The notes below the pieces were generated by a model that saw only the letters and a list, made by a program, of their open reading frames with translations, ran no database searches and was not told the origin of the DNA. The position numbers and the translations under genes were made by a program. From Lingula anatina (taxonomy: Eukaryota > Brachiopoda > Lingulata > Lingulida > Lingulidae), in the NCBI RefSeq assembly GCF_001039355.2, contig NW_019775717.1, positions 175,675-239,674 on the forward strand: a stretch of 64,000 nt of DNA. Reading direction: 5' to 3'. Shown here piece after piece: positions 28,850 to 41,829 of the stretch. Every line of letters begins with the position of its first letter. Position 1 is the first letter of the stretch.

Positions 28850-28850
28850 C
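28798..28850. repeat. (AC)n microsatellite
   Basis: About 26 AC units with one G interruption near the right end. Confidence 0.95.
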
Positions 28851-29522
28851 GAATTATTAAGGAATGCGCACAGTAATTAACGTCGTGATGCACAGAGGTA
28901 ATACAGTATCGCTAGTTGTCAGTAGTATAGCGGCCAGTAAGAGGAACTGAGCCGCGGATCTGTAGACGTTTTCTGAATAGAATACAGTGTTTCTGATCAA
29001 ATGATCCATATATACATGTGCTTCCACATCCTAAAGTATATGGTGAACGATGTCAACTTGCCGTTAAAATGTCCGTCATTAAGACCAAGTGTCGTCAATG
29101 TTCACTGTGTTAACTGTCTGTCTTTGTAGCTGCTATCACTTCAAATGGTAAATAAAGAGAAAGCATATTTAATCTTGAAGTGCCACAGTTTATTTCTTTT
29201 AATTTCTTCAAATCAGGGAGTGCGGGGCTATGAGTAGTACGCGTTTACTTTCAAACAGATTTGAGAAATTGATATAATTTCCCATACCTCCCTGTAGTTT
29301 AATTCCCAACAATTTATTTATTATTGCAATATTCTGTACTCTTCTGCGATTAAACTTCAGCCCCTTAATATCTAGCATTGACAATCCATTACCGTTCCCA
29401 TAGGACGCACTTGCTTGTTTCCAGTCAAACATTCGCTTTCACAACTATGAGCATTTATCATATTTGCCTCGGCCTTTCCAAAGCATTGAACTCGAGTCCC
29501 AAAAAATATACATATTATATAC

Positions 29523-29570
29523 GAGAGAGAGAGAGAGAGAGAGAGAGAGTGAGAGAGAAGGAGAGAGAGA
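29523..29570. repeat. (GA)n microsatellite
   Basis: GA units with two interruptions, seen directly. Confidence 0.93.
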
Positions 29571-32514
29571 TGCTGAGTGAAGCGACCTCTTTCGGGGGAT
29601 AGAAAAATAAGACAGATATCGACAAATAGCATATACAGCCCTAGTATATTAAACAAAATTAACTTTTACATGTTTATTGTAGATAGAAGGAGGAGATACA
29701 CGCTGTACAATACTCTAGACAACATCACAGTATCTGTACTGCTTGTTCGAAGTTTCGACTAATTCTTGATGACCCTCGCTCATTCATAAACTAACATATA
29801 CATCCTAAACTAGCTATATTTATGTCAGTTTATAGATGCATCAACTTATATTAATTTGACAGAGCAAACAGCAGCAAAAATCCTCTCATAACACATACCG
29901 GTATTCGGGAGGGGGGGGGGGTGGAACAAGGAAGTAATAATCTTTTGAACTTAAAAAGTTCGTGATAAAAATTGTTGAATACTGGAATATGTACAAGCGA
30001 CATATGCAACCTAATATAATTGCCGAGTCCCGCCATTTAATGCTAGACATGTAGTCCGTATACATTGTGTACGCCATTTTTCCATTTGATAATTACATTT
30101 GTTCATAGAAAGAAGGCATGGGTAAACGGTTTGTCAAATAAATATTTGCTTAATTAATACAATAACTTAATTGCGACATTATCAAATATGCAAACAGGTT
30201 TATATGAATATACATGTAGCTTTCATGGTGCATGGCTTTTTTTAGACACCAGACTTAGTGTACAGCATGAGTACCATTCTTCCTATCAAAAGTAAAGTTT
30301 AGAGTATTAGTCCAGTACCGTGCTGACCTACCAACAACTTGAGGACTCGAGGAATATTACTGCAACATACTGGTGCCTCCTGCCCGTTCGTCCACACAAC
30401 GAAATACAGGTATTAAGAACATTAATTAAGTGGATTGCTGTATCTTTGCCCACAAGTGACCGCATACAATAAAGCTTCTGTTTTCGCCATTAAACAAAAT
30501 AGGCCTTAAATCGCCTATAAAGAGGTCGGAGAGCTACTGAGTACAGTGGATAACTCCCTTAATTGGTTGGATTTTGGGCATAATTATTTATACCTACTGC
30601 GAGCTTATTTCATCAAGAACATATGTTGTCGCGACAATCGGTGACATAAGCGTGTCTACTCAGTGGCCGCTGAGCGCCAAACTAGTGCAAGAACCATTGG
30701 AAATAAACAACTTCCGAGAGCTGCTTTACTGCGAATGTGCCATGTAGCACTGCTTAAAATTTACACATTAAACATATTTAGAAGAATGAATTAATTAGAA
30801 AAGTTAATAAATGAATAACAAGAAAGTGAAAATACTGCTAATTGATTGACTTATTAACAGGCATGATTCCTTGCCATCAAAATGGTAAGGACGATAACAG
30901 AAATATACAGGAAAAAAAAAACAATTGAAAAAAATATAAAAGTAATGAACACATTAATGATTATCGCAAAACAAATATTTATATGTCTTAAATATTCAGA
31001 GTAGGAGCTATTGGAGCAGCATTTTGGGAAAGAGAATGTAGCATAATCTCTCTTCAAACTACTGACTTCGGGTATTCATTAGTGAAAAAATTTGTTTTGA
31101 ATATAATCTGGTTAGTCAATAATGTAAAAGCACTTTTAATGCACAAACAAGAAAGTTTAACTGCGCTCATTGACATCCAGCGCAGCAGTATTTTACCATT
31201 GAATGAATAATTTATGCAACAGATTCGTTGAGTTAAAGATTAATTTAGACACAAAACGAAAAGTTACCTACTTTTTTCACTGCGACAGATTGATATTCGA
31301 AAAAGGGATTGCTATGTTATTTCTTTTTAAGCCACCAGCGCCGATATTTGATGTAATGCAAATATACACACAAAAATATCTTTAAAATAGGAATAGAAAT
31401 ATCTAAAATCTTACCTATTAGCACCCCAACAGAAAGGTAATTTATTAGAAATTAGTCTAAGCCGTCACGCTATTTCGTATCCAACCGAGCGCCCCATGCT
31501 TCTTGTGTTGCTTTCATAGTTAAAGAATCATATGATTTGAATTTAAAATCAAAATACAGAATTTGCCCCTTATTCTTGTGTATAATAACCTTACCTGGTG
31601 GGGGTGTGAGTAAAGCCCGTACGAGCCGACATTCCGTCCCATACTGTCCATTGTAGAGTGCAACATATGACCACTGCTTCAGCAAACCAGTCTAGATTTT
31701 GTCCTTATCCACTTATTTACGACGACTTCTGGTAACTTTGACTGAGGCCTAAATGCTTTACCTCTGACGACAAAGAACCTCTAAAAATAATTCTGACGGA
31801 AAAATGTCCTGTCGTCTGCGAATTATATGAGTGTCGTTTGGTAAAATGTTTAATGGAGTATGTAAAAAGTGAGAATGTAAAATGTGCAAATGATGTTCGT
31901 CATCTACTAAACCCGAAAGCAACCAAACAAGACTTTATACCTCCATCAGTTGAATTGCATTTTGTTATCCAACCAATTCAGAAGAGGTGATTGGTTAACG
32001 GCCTTGCCGGACCCGAGGGAAAACCCCGTCCTGATTAATCAATTGATGAACATGCTGTGTGAAAATAATGTGCGAAATCGTTCAATTTACCTGCCACAAC
32101 CCGCTGTTGCACGAGATGGAGAGAAAATTGACAAAATTAATATCTGTCGCGAGCCCCTGAGTATGATGTATAACCACGGATTAGGGAAAATAGCGTGCTT
32201 GTCGGACCGAGGAAGCACAAGATCAACAGAAAATTAGATTAATTGTTCCACAAAGGTGCGGCGTTTTCCAAGATCGACACGATGGCATCCTCTTTTGGCA
32301 ATCAAGACAACACATTTTACCAACCAGAGAACAGCCATATTAACACAAAATTGTTTTCGAATTCATGAATTTGTGGTGGGGGTGTGAGATCTGATCAGTT
32401 TTTGCACTTCCGTTTCATAAAATTCGAGTCCAAACTTTGAAAGGGTTTGCGAATAATAACTTAAAATACCGTCTCTCCCGTCAGTTTATTGTTCAGGTAA
32501 ACAGCCCCAGGGTC

Positions 32515-32572
32515 TAGGAAAGCCAAAACGCACAGGGCTGTGCAATTTCCTCGAACAAAATATATTTTACTC
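32515..32572 (+). repeat. Dispersed repeat, copy 1
   Basis: About 58 bp matching 34074-34132 at roughly 80% identity. Both begin taggaaa and end in the shared aaaatatattttactc. This suggests an old dispersed element; the two copies flank the 33749-33920 foldback. Confidence 0.7.
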
Positions 32573-32935
32573 TTTTGTAGTCCCCGTTGAAAGCAGTACA
32601 ATTGCTATTGTTATTTGAGTGAAACCAAAAGCCCCAGCCTTGTGCGCTGTCATAAAAGATGCAAGTTGGCCGTAGAGTATGCGTTTAAAATGGCTTATAA
32701 TGCTTTACATTTTTGCTTTTCTATTTTGATTCAAAGAAAAACAGGATATGTATTACAGTCCTGTTTCAAAAAAGCAAGAAATATGTGATGCTTTAGACTG
32801 CCTGTACAGACTTTTACAGATGTATTCTATATAGAAACGTTAGGTTAAAAAGTTTGACCAAGGTACGTTTTTTTTTTGTGACCTGGACGTTGAGTAAAAA
32901 GACGGCGTAATCTCAGGTCTGTGGGGGTGAACACA

Positions 32936-32936
32936 A

Positions 32937-32991
<55 letters not shown>
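32936..32991. repeat. (AAAT)n microsatellite
   Basis: About 14 tetranucleotide units, seen directly. Confidence 0.95.
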
Positions 32992-33748
32992 GACTGATGG
33001 ATAAATAAAACAGTAAATTCAAGGCTATCGAAGAAATGGTTCTTAAAAGGTAAACAGACAGAGCCATTTTTATAGTTAAATGGCATTTTGTAGCACTATG
33101 ATATATCTTTAACTTTGTACAAATTAAGTATATTGTATTTATTTATTTAATACATTTGAAAATTATATGTAAACAACTGAAAACTTCATGGAAACAATCG
33201 TGGCTTGTATCAACTTCCTGTATCAACTTCCTGTTGTAGATAACTCTAGGAAATCATAGTGGTTTTTTGAGTAACTATTAAAACGTGATGCAATGAATCA
33301 AAATAAAACAAATTTACAAATACCTTGGGTGCTCCAATCATAAGTTCGTCAATCTGATAAAACATTGTCACGAATATCTATTTAGCTACTGGAGATATAT
33401 ACATTAATATCATATAATTTCATATAAATTAAAAATGAACATTAGCATAAATAACGATCATCATGATTTTTTAAACAGAAGCCCATAGCGACATTTTCCA
33501 ATAAATAACTGTAATCAGTTAATATTTACTAATAGTTTTAAATTTCCATTCGCTTTTGTCATGACAGACCTTCATGTCGTTTTAAAGACAAGAAAGAAGC
33601 CCCGTGTTTCAAACCAATACCAAATGTGACATTGTATTAATTTTTAAGTAATAATGATCATAATTGCTACATTTCGCCTAGAGTCCAAGGAAATACACGG
33701 AGAAGCCAGAGAACCCCCCCCCCCCCCCCCTGCAACGTGCCAATATAG

Positions 33749-33920
33749 CCCCATTCAGAATAGGGGACTCACTAGCCTGAGGGTCAAATATGGCTGTCCC
33801 ACTTGAATACTTCCCCACGGGATATCTATTCAGTGTCTATCAGCGGGATTAGACGGCGAACTTTGTAGTGGGTCGCCATATTTGACCCATGGACTAGTTG
33901 GTCCCCTATTCTGAATGGGG
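33749..33920. mobile_element. MITE-like foldback element with terminal inverted repeats of about 50 bp
   Basis: The left arm begins ccccattcagaatagggg and the right arm ends cccctattctgaatgggg. The first 20 bp of each arm pair perfectly, and the pairing continues imperfectly for about 30 more bases, including a shared gggtcaaatatgg core. The total is 172 bp, with no coding capacity. This size and structure fit a non-autonomous DNA transposon or a foldback repeat. No clear target duplication was seen at its ends. A 17-base C run lies just outside (33714-33730). Confidence 0.75.
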
Positions 33921-34073
33921 AATTTGAGGTTCTAATGGGTCTCAGGAAAAAAAAAAGGGTTTTACTTTTCGGTGTTCTTATTGGTTTTCTTCCCAAGTAT
34001 CCGGTAGAAATGTGATTTAAAACTGACATTTTCTAATTTTACATATTAGGTCGTGTTAGGGCTTATTGTGGAT

Positions 34074-34132
34074 TAGGAAAACCCAGGACGCACATGCTTA
34101 TGCAGTTTCCTTGAAGAAAATATATTTTACTC
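34074..34132 (+). repeat. Dispersed repeat, copy 2
   Basis: Partner of 32515-32572, in the same orientation, at about 80% identity. Confidence 0.7.
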
Positions 34133-37099
34133 TAGATCAGGATTTGCAGGATTTTGTCCATTCATTTATATGGGTTTGGCTTCATCTACTGTCTTCGATA
34201 TGATATTATGTAATGATTAGTTAAGTTTTCATTCTAATTATTTTGATAAAAATAGAATGACTGTATTTCCAGACTTTTGTCTTAATAAAAAGGTAAATTG
34301 ATTAATTTTTCTATCAACTTTCTTTTCAAGTTTTATTTACTGTGGACTTTTACATTTTTTCAAATTTCTTTTTTTTTTTAGAATATTCATCGCTCGTCCA
34401 TGTTATATGCCAGCTGTATTGTAATTACAAGGTAAAAAACAAGTGCATAGAGGTCATGGTATAAAAGCGTCGTGATAGGCTGTAAAATGTTTATAACTGT
34501 GCCCATTGGTAAGAGTTCGTAAACCCATTTCAGTACGGCTTAATATAATTTGCTTTTGCAAGCATTTCTATCTCAAAAGAAATGGAAAGCGTTTGCGCGT
34601 GTGGGCTTGTGCACGCGAGGATGTTGACATATTAAATGCCATGGAGCTTTCCGAGTTCATCCACGCCCTCCAAATGCAATCGACATCGACCAATTTATGA
34701 CCCTGTCCAGGCCGTGTGCCAAGCTGTTCGGGCAAGCTCGTAACTCAAGTAATTCTATTGCGTCTACAAACATGAAAACGATCATTTCTCAAGATCGCAT
34801 TTGTCCGTCTCGCGTCCAAGGCAGGTTTGAGTAATTGGTGGGTCACTCAACACTGCACGCGTCGCGCTTCCGCGTCCTGGCATGATGTGTAAATTACATA
34901 CTGTGCATAACGGATGCTAACAATCCATGTACGACCCAGTCCATTAACCAAATTACTGATTTGTTTCTCATCTAGAACTGGTGACCCCTTATACGGAGGC
35001 GTATCTGCTCAAGGTTTGACATTAACATACTTCAACCAAGGAGTTATAACTCCTTGCTTCAACACACACATACATTACTGATTCGTGTATACACGTACGT
35101 CACAAAACCCTATTTTCGCACTTTTCGCAACACAGTGCGCTAGTACATAAAGCTTATTTGATCGGCAAAACCTGTTACTTTTATAAAGTTTTAGTGTCTC
35201 TTTACTCCATGCTGTAATTCATGTAGCACTGACCTCAGGACCCATCAATTAGATAGGCTATAGACAATGGGCACTAGCATATCTTAAAAAATGTACCATT
35301 TGTAAAAGAAAAAAATATCATTGTAAATATTGTTTACCCCTGGCCTATCTTCACTTCTATAGTTCCTGTCTGTATTACAAATAACCCAACGCTGACCATA
35401 GTACACGTTTATTTAAGATGAGTTTTTTAAATGGAAAATTGAGATATTTTCAAGACTCGCTTTGTCTAATTACAAACTCATCGTCCCTGCCCCCCCCCCC
35501 CTCCTCGCCCACTTTACTTCAATTGTGTAGTTGCATTTAGATCATATGGTAAGATTTAAAAACGGGAAATTGAACACTGCACCTGTTACACTAAACGAGA
35601 GAGTGCAAAGTCTCAGGTGCCTTGTTAAAAACAATGGGCAAAGGATGCACCTATTGCGTGCATTGAGTTGCCGATGTCATTAAAAGCGTGAACAGCACAA
35701 TCAAGATCAAGTAATTTTACACGCCCCATCCGTTCATTGTCGATATTACGATAAAGATTATTCAGTTTGGAGCCTTCCTTTGATATATATTTGTTCCCCC
35801 AGAAAATAAAACACTCGACAACGAACAATGGCCATGCGTTTAATATCAAGTACAATGTGCTATTGACTGTGAGCTTTCAATTGTGCATTCGTTCTCCGTT
35901 GTTGGAATAAACTAATATTCTAATGAAGCCGTTTGCAACTCAGATAATACATTTAGGCATCCTCCTCGAAACTATATGAGATTGTTTATTAATCTTTTCA
36001 TAGCACTATTTGTCCCTTAATTAGATGGCATCGATGACAGATGACAGTCATTTAGGAAAGGAGTTCGGTTGTTGAGTTCTCGAGCCTATTATTCATACAC
36101 TGTGTATTCAGTGTATGGCAGACAATGGGACAAATAGGCCTCCAGAAAGTTCTAGAGAAACCCAAGTCCCGGCTCCAACTACACTATACATTTAATATAT
36201 ATACATAACCCTGGATTATTTATTGTGCTTTAATTTAGCTAGGATCACTGTTTATGGTGTGATATTGAAATGTTTTTTGCGCAGTTTTTTTCAGTGGATA
36301 GACGCCCTAAAATAGTCTCTACCCGCACCCCACCCCAGCCTCCCCGGATGGCGTTCGAAAGATCCAGGTGTTTGATGATCGCATTAATGAAGAAGCACAG
36401 AATGAAATGAAGCAAAATGTTCCAAATGGCTGCCTCAACACAACCGTCACATCAGAAGGGGGATTATTTATTTATAACGACTACAAAAGTTTACACAGAG
36501 GAACAAGACTTTAGATCAGTCGACTGAAAATCTGTCCATCTATGACTGACAGAGATATATGAGAGGGCACGGGGCGCCAGACGGCAACACGGGCCTTCCT
36601 GACAACTACTCGAATATTTCCTTGTTTGGTCTGCGACAACCGACAACAAACTAAACAGAACTCCTGTGACAATCGCAAACATACCTATGCTATACACGTC
36701 TGACCCGTTCGCTGAATTTTCCAGATGGATTAAAAATAAATGTAGTTGATTCATGGAAAGCTTACTCCTTGAAAATACATTTCAACTGAATTCCCGGGAT
36801 GCTGGGAATATTGATAAAAATATTCAGGTATTATCGGAACGTATCTCCCTCACAAAAATTATATTGTTTTACTTCGGCAACTAAATCAATACCACCCATC
36901 CCTCTAAGAAGCACTGCAGTTTTTTTTTTTTTTTATTAAAATCCATTCAAAACGTTTTCTTTAATATATGTTGTGGTGCATATAAATTTTGTTTTAACAA
37001 CAAACCAGAGATGAAGTTACATAAGCTTCCAACGCCATAAGTAAGTATAGAATAACGTGTTTTTTGTATAAGAGGAAGGACGTTATTAGGGATAAAGCA

Positions 37100-37327
37100 T
37101 AGATTACATATGAAATGCGATGCCCGTACGGTGCACGCATACTGCCCGTAATAACCTTTTCGTACAGCGTCTGAGCGGAGGTAGACGGTAGCCGTACGAA
37201 ATCGCACAGAATCGTGCGGATTTAAGGCCATGTAATGTAGACATACTTGGCGTAGCCCGTAGCTCCTTACCATTAAAAAAATCGTACTCACAATTTCATC
37301 GCGCGGCGCCCGTGTAAATGTAATCTA
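37100..37327. mobile_element. Possible MITE with 10-bp terminal inverted repeats
   Basis: The segment starts TAGATTACAT and ends ATGTAATCTA, a perfect 10-bp inverted pair. It encloses a more G+C-rich interior with many cgtacg-type words that is unlike the flanking DNA. It has no coding domain. The terminal match is short, so this is a weak call. Confidence 0.35.
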
Positions 37328-40313
37328 AGCGCAAGACACGCCCTTATTATTTTTGTTTTCGATTTCGCGATCTTAACCGCAGTTAATTTAAGATGCTGAA
37401 CGATCCCGAACCCCCCCCCCCCCCTTGGTTTGTGAGAAGTCCGTTTCAATACACCATCCCAGTTGTTTGGTCAAGAAATCCTTATTTTTAATTTGTATTG
37501 TCCAAAGACCAACCGCTGCAGAGTGACAGTGCCCGGGAAAATATCGATTGAAATAGACCGAGTGCGTGTACAGGAATTATGACCGCTGATGAATTACATT
37601 TGTTTAATAAAAACAACAAATAAAAGCATCAAAACCACTCAAGCATCGTTCAAAGTATTAAAAATAGAAAAAAGGACCATTTGACAGTGTTGGAATGGGC
37701 CAAAAACTGCAATGATTGACAGAGAATAGTATCATTTTTTGAGCGATGATACAAACAGTTACCAGTTAATTAGTTAATTGAATAATTGATGATTTACAAT
37801 GGCCATGGTAGCTTTGGACATGCGTGGAGACTAGAACATATACTCTACATGATTTAACAAGGTTCTATGTACAATATCGCGCTCAGAATTCAATATGTCA
37901 AGCTACAAATATTCGACAATATTACTTGTTGTATCGAACAAAATTTTATTATTCAGTAATCTTAAACAGGTTTAAGAGAGCGCGTTTTCAGATTGCATTG
38001 ATTGCAATTCGAAATAAAGACAGAACTATGATGCAAGTATTAACGGCTTGATATACCTCGTATATCTGCTCGCTAACATATTCCAATGTTAGCCGATATT
38101 TGCCGAAGAATTTTACATAGTGCTAAGGCAAATATTTGATATTTCCTGGTTTTGTCTAGTCGTTCTGTAAATACAGACAGGAGATTTTTGCAGATTTTCG
38201 GGGGATTTTTGTATCGTGAACACTTTAAAATGCACAATTAGCGGCGATAGGGTAAAGTAGAATCTTATTTTTCATGAAAATGCAAACAATATATAGGCGT
38301 CCGCGTGTATGGAAAAGGCCAGTAATAAAGGAAACACTCCTTTTTATGTATAAACAATACCCCGAATACTCCCAATAATAAGATTCCCCTTTCAATTCGG
38401 TATCCCTCAGCGAAGGTATCAGCGAAGGTAACAAAAGCGAATATATTTCAGAAAGAAGGATTCGACGATGCAATCTGATACATCGGATACTAGCTTATCG
38501 GGTCAAATCTCGTCATTTTAATGCCAGCATGTATATCATAAATATTTACGAAAAGTGTCATTTTGTTTATCGATGGATACAGCTTTCTGTACACCTTGTA
38601 CGGCGGTACTATCGATGTACTGTTTAAACTCTGTAACAATCTTCAGACAACAACACTTCAGTCTAATTACTGCCAGTTCTGACTGTCTCCCACTATCGAA
38701 AACTGATTTTTAAACTTGATTACTCACTCTCTACTTTACAATTTCAGCTGTACATGTTACGTTATTCTGAAAATCTGCGTTGCGGTGTGCCTGATGTTTT
38801 ACTTGTCTCACCTGTCGCATTTTGACTGAAGTCCCGACCACAACCTGAATATTTGGATTCTATCGCTAAGAAAAGCTTTTGACGCATACATGTATATGCA
38901 CTCGGTATATGACCAAGAATTACAAGCGCCTCATGGGGAGTTCAGTGTAAACAAAAACAATTTCTTTGATTTTATCTAATCACTATCGCTATCATTCATA
39001 CAATTTTATCTATAATTAGAGCTATCTCGTATGCATTTGAAGTCACAAATTTCAACCATAACTAAATATTATTTACTACGAAAAGAATTTATATTTTCAT
39101 TACTCTTACTGTTTTACAAAAGGAAATAAACAATACACATTTTTAAGTTAATTTTCTGGTATTTCACAATGGCGGTCTGTTAAGATTGCCTCCCCGTCTC
39201 TCCCATCAGTTTATATGTAGGAGCCTCTATTGCTAATGTACTGAATGTTAAATTTGTGGTCCCTAGATAAATTCAAAATCATTCAAATTTTATTTGAAAG
39301 AAAAATCAAAAAGAAATAGCTCATGACAAGGGGCGGTTATAATGCAGTGGAGAACCCTTCACGTGCCAGCTCTTATTCATAACACAATATTTATTGCATT
39401 CTAAGTAGCAGCACTGCCCAGTCCTCAAATAAAGGATAATTATCTATGTTCATATATTTTATCATAGTCCGGGTATCTATTATATTGCAAACAATGAAGT
39501 AACTATGGGGTTGGACAAAGACCTGGTATAAATAGATATTTAATATAAAAATTGCAAACTGAAGACGTCGACATGCTCCCCTACCATATCAGTTGTTTTG
39601 CTTGGCTAATTACAGGAAGCTTTATCAACTCAAGTGCACCAATTACGCCATATCAGCGCGATCGGGCAAAAGCACAGAGGGTTAAAATTAGCATAAGTTC
39701 ATAAAGGGGACACAAAGTGGGTCCTTGAATAAAACGTATTCAAAGGGCAGTTCTACAGAGATAAATGTACAGTAAAAAATGCGTTTTTGTCATCAAGTAA
39801 GCTACATTGTAACTTGTACATTAATGTTTGTAAGTTCTACCCATACAAAACAGACATTTAATCTGTTCCCTGATTTTCACGACCTTTCCAAAATTCGTCA
39901 CCCCGTCATATCTGATCAGATCTTTAAGATACGGACCCTTGTCTCCTCGGTGGTATAATTCAAAAAGCAATGTTACCATTCACGGCAGAGAGAGGAACGA
40001 AGAAGGATAGCTGATTCAATTTCAATTTCGGTGTGACGATAGATAGTGGTTCCAGTTCCTTAAGTCTCGGTTAAATCAAGAAGTGAACTTTATTTAAAGT
40101 AAGAAACACTTCAGGAGGGAAAGCGTAAATGAATTAATGAAGCACCTCCCATAAATCGACTGGAGGCAAGCTGCAAGTGGAGAACACTTGTCAAAGTTGG
40201 AGGTCAACTAAGTCCACTTGAAGAGAGTGACCGCAAAGTCAACCAAAATTCAAAAGATTCATTTAAAGGACGGTATACACGTGTGTGAAAAGATATATAC
40301 AGGGTTAGACTGA

Positions 40314-40325
40314 ATGAGTGACTGA
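40314..40325 (+). promoter_or_regulatory. Possible upstream mini-ORF before the chitin-deacetylase-like start
   Basis: ATG AGT GAC TGA is a three-codon open frame that ends 58 bases before the main ATG at 40384. If it is included in the transcript it could lower translation. The transcription start is unknown. Confidence 0.3.
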
Positions 40326-40383
40326 AGAAGGTCGGTCGTACTCATCGTCAGCACCATCATCATCATCAACAGCATCTCAGACA

Positions 40384-41490
40384 ATGACTAGAAAAAACAC
40401 AGGAACTTGGTATATCTTATTTATTTTGACAGCGTCCTGTTTGTTACTACGAGAGCTCAGCCCAGTGGCGTGCTACGACCTGATATCCGGACCGCTAGCT
40501 CCATGTACGGAGCGCTTCTGCCAGCCCCCAGCTTGTCGCTGCCCGAGTCCTAACCCGCCAAATAATTTAAACCCCAGCGCTGTGCCTCAGATGGTCATAG
40601 TTTCATTTGATCTCGCCGTTACCGCGTACGTTGCCAGCTTCTTCGAACAATTATTCCCCATCGACATTATCAATCCCAACGGATGCCCCATCGCAGCTAC
40701 ATTTTTCGTACCGGATCAGGAAAGGACGGATTACAACGATGTCCGGCAGCTATACGCGCGGGGCCACGAGATCGCAAGTAACAGCCAGAGCAGACGACAG
40801 CCCCCTCTGTGGTGGAACAGCGCCTCCTACTTGGACTACGTTTACGAAATCTACGGACAGAGAATCAACTTGGAAACAGGAACATATATACCCGAGGGTA
40901 AAATAACTGGCATGCGAGTGCCATATTTGCAGCCGGGAGGAAATAACATGTACAGAATGCTGCGAGACTATAATTTCACCTACGATTCCTCCATGGTAAC
41001 GGGACCGACGTCGGCACACAATTACGCAGTTTTCCCACCTTTCTATCCATTCACATTAGATATCCCGCCAAATAATACACTCTGTGATATCTACCCTTCA
41101 AACTGCCCAAACTCATCTTACCCAGGACTTTGGGAAATTCCAATTAATCGAATGTACGGCACAGACGGTCAAGGGTGCGCCATGATGGACGATTGCAAAG
41201 TGACCACCTCAGACGATACTTTCAATGTCTTGCTGGCTCAGTTTTTCTCGGAATATTACAACAGAAAGCGCGCTCCATACGGGCTTTATTTCCAAGGAAA
41301 GTGGCTGGAAAATAACCAAGCTTTTGATGGACTAAAACGTTTTATTCGATACATTAACAAAATGGATGACGTCTTCTTTGTCACCGGTAGCCAGGTTATT
41401 GACTGGATGAAACAACCGACGCCTCTGTCACAAATTAACAGCTTTGCGCCATGGCGGAGTAATAGTGGTCTCTGTGGAGAAAAGAAGTAA
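40384..41490 (+). CDS. Secreted chitin-deacetylase-like protein (CE4 fold, catalytic residues replaced)
   Basis: Single-exon gene, 368 residues. The start is the first ATG in frame (the frame is open 5' of it without another ATG) and is followed by a signal peptide (WYILFILTASCLLLRELS, then SPVAC). Next come a short Cys cluster (residues about 41-52) and the NodB/CE4 barrel. The family normally has SFDD or TFDD, HSxTH, RxPY, a Trp motif and LYFH. Here these read SFDL (Leu77), GHEIASNSQSR (Asn133, Arg137), MRVPYLQPGGNN (kept), LWEIPIN (kept) and LYFQ (Gln304). The zinc-binding Asp and both His, and the late catalytic His, are therefore lost, while the fold and the substrate-groove motifs remain. 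It is probably a secreted, catalytically inactive chitin-binding or structural protein. No separate chitin-binding or LDLa domain is visible. The gene converges on the collagen gene about 1.9 kb away. Confidence 0.92.
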   Translation: MTRKNTGTWYILFILTASCLLLRELSPVACYDLISGPLAPCTERFCQPPACRCPSPNPPNNLNPSAVPQMVIVSFDLAVTAYVASFFEQLFPIDIINPNGCPIAATFFVPDQERTDYNDVRQLYARGHEIASNSQSRRQPPLWWNSASYLDYVYEIYGQRINLETGTYIPEGKITGMRVPYLQPGGNNMYRMLRDYNFTYDSSMVTGPTSAHNYAVFPPFYPFTLDIPPNNTLCDIYPSNCPNSSYPGLWEIPINRMYGTDGQGCAMMDDCKVTTSDDTFNVLLAQFFSEYYNRKRAPYGLYFQGKWLENNQAFDGLKRFIRYINKMDDVFFVTGSQVIDWMKQPTPLSQINSFAPWRSNSGLCGEKK

Positions 41491-41823
41491 TTTGAGCCAT
41501 ATCGTATTATATTCATTACTTGTTCAGTGAAACAAATTGTTATTTTCTACTATAGATATATATTTTCTGTAAATAACAGTAGTTTTATGAAATACACGGA
41601 CTCGACTCATGTACAAATTCTGGTTACATCTAAGTGTGATAAGGTTAACACAAATATTTTTTTACAAAACTGTCATTTTTATTAATACACTATATTATAT
41701 TTTATATTCTTCATTTTATAAGGATTCACAACTGTAGATCTCATTATAGCTAAACCTTCAAATATCCCAGCGTATGCTACATTTACGGGGGGGGGGGGGG
41801 GTGTGCTTTGTACAAATAGTGAA

Positions 41824-41829
41824 AATAAA
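41824..41829 (+). terminator. Candidate poly(A) signal of the chitin-deacetylase-like gene
   Basis: AATAAA about 335 bases after the stop codon; other AT-rich variants nearer the stop are possible. Confidence 0.4.

Larger units (their letters stand above)
28162..40383. other. Intergenic region upstream of the chitin-deacetylase-like gene; no gene recognised
   Basis: AT-rich sequence with simple repeats, two foldback elements (33749-33920 and possibly 37100-37327) and a dispersed repeat pair, but no recognisable exon. The longest open frame (28326-28850, minus) begins in the (AC)n microsatellite and has no domain I recognise. A small minus-strand open frame at 36491-36754 has a hydrophobic stretch long enough for one membrane span; it is discussed in the findings. 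Confidence 0.5.

Noticed and set aside
28326-28850. 174-codon minus-strand open frame
   Set aside because: It starts inside the (AC)n microsatellite (Cys-Val repeat), and the remaining 150 or so codons show no family resemblance.
40318-40383. N-terminal extension of the chitin-deacetylase-like protein by 22 residues
   Set aside because: It would start at GTG; the first ATG in frame is at 40384 and gives a clean signal peptide.
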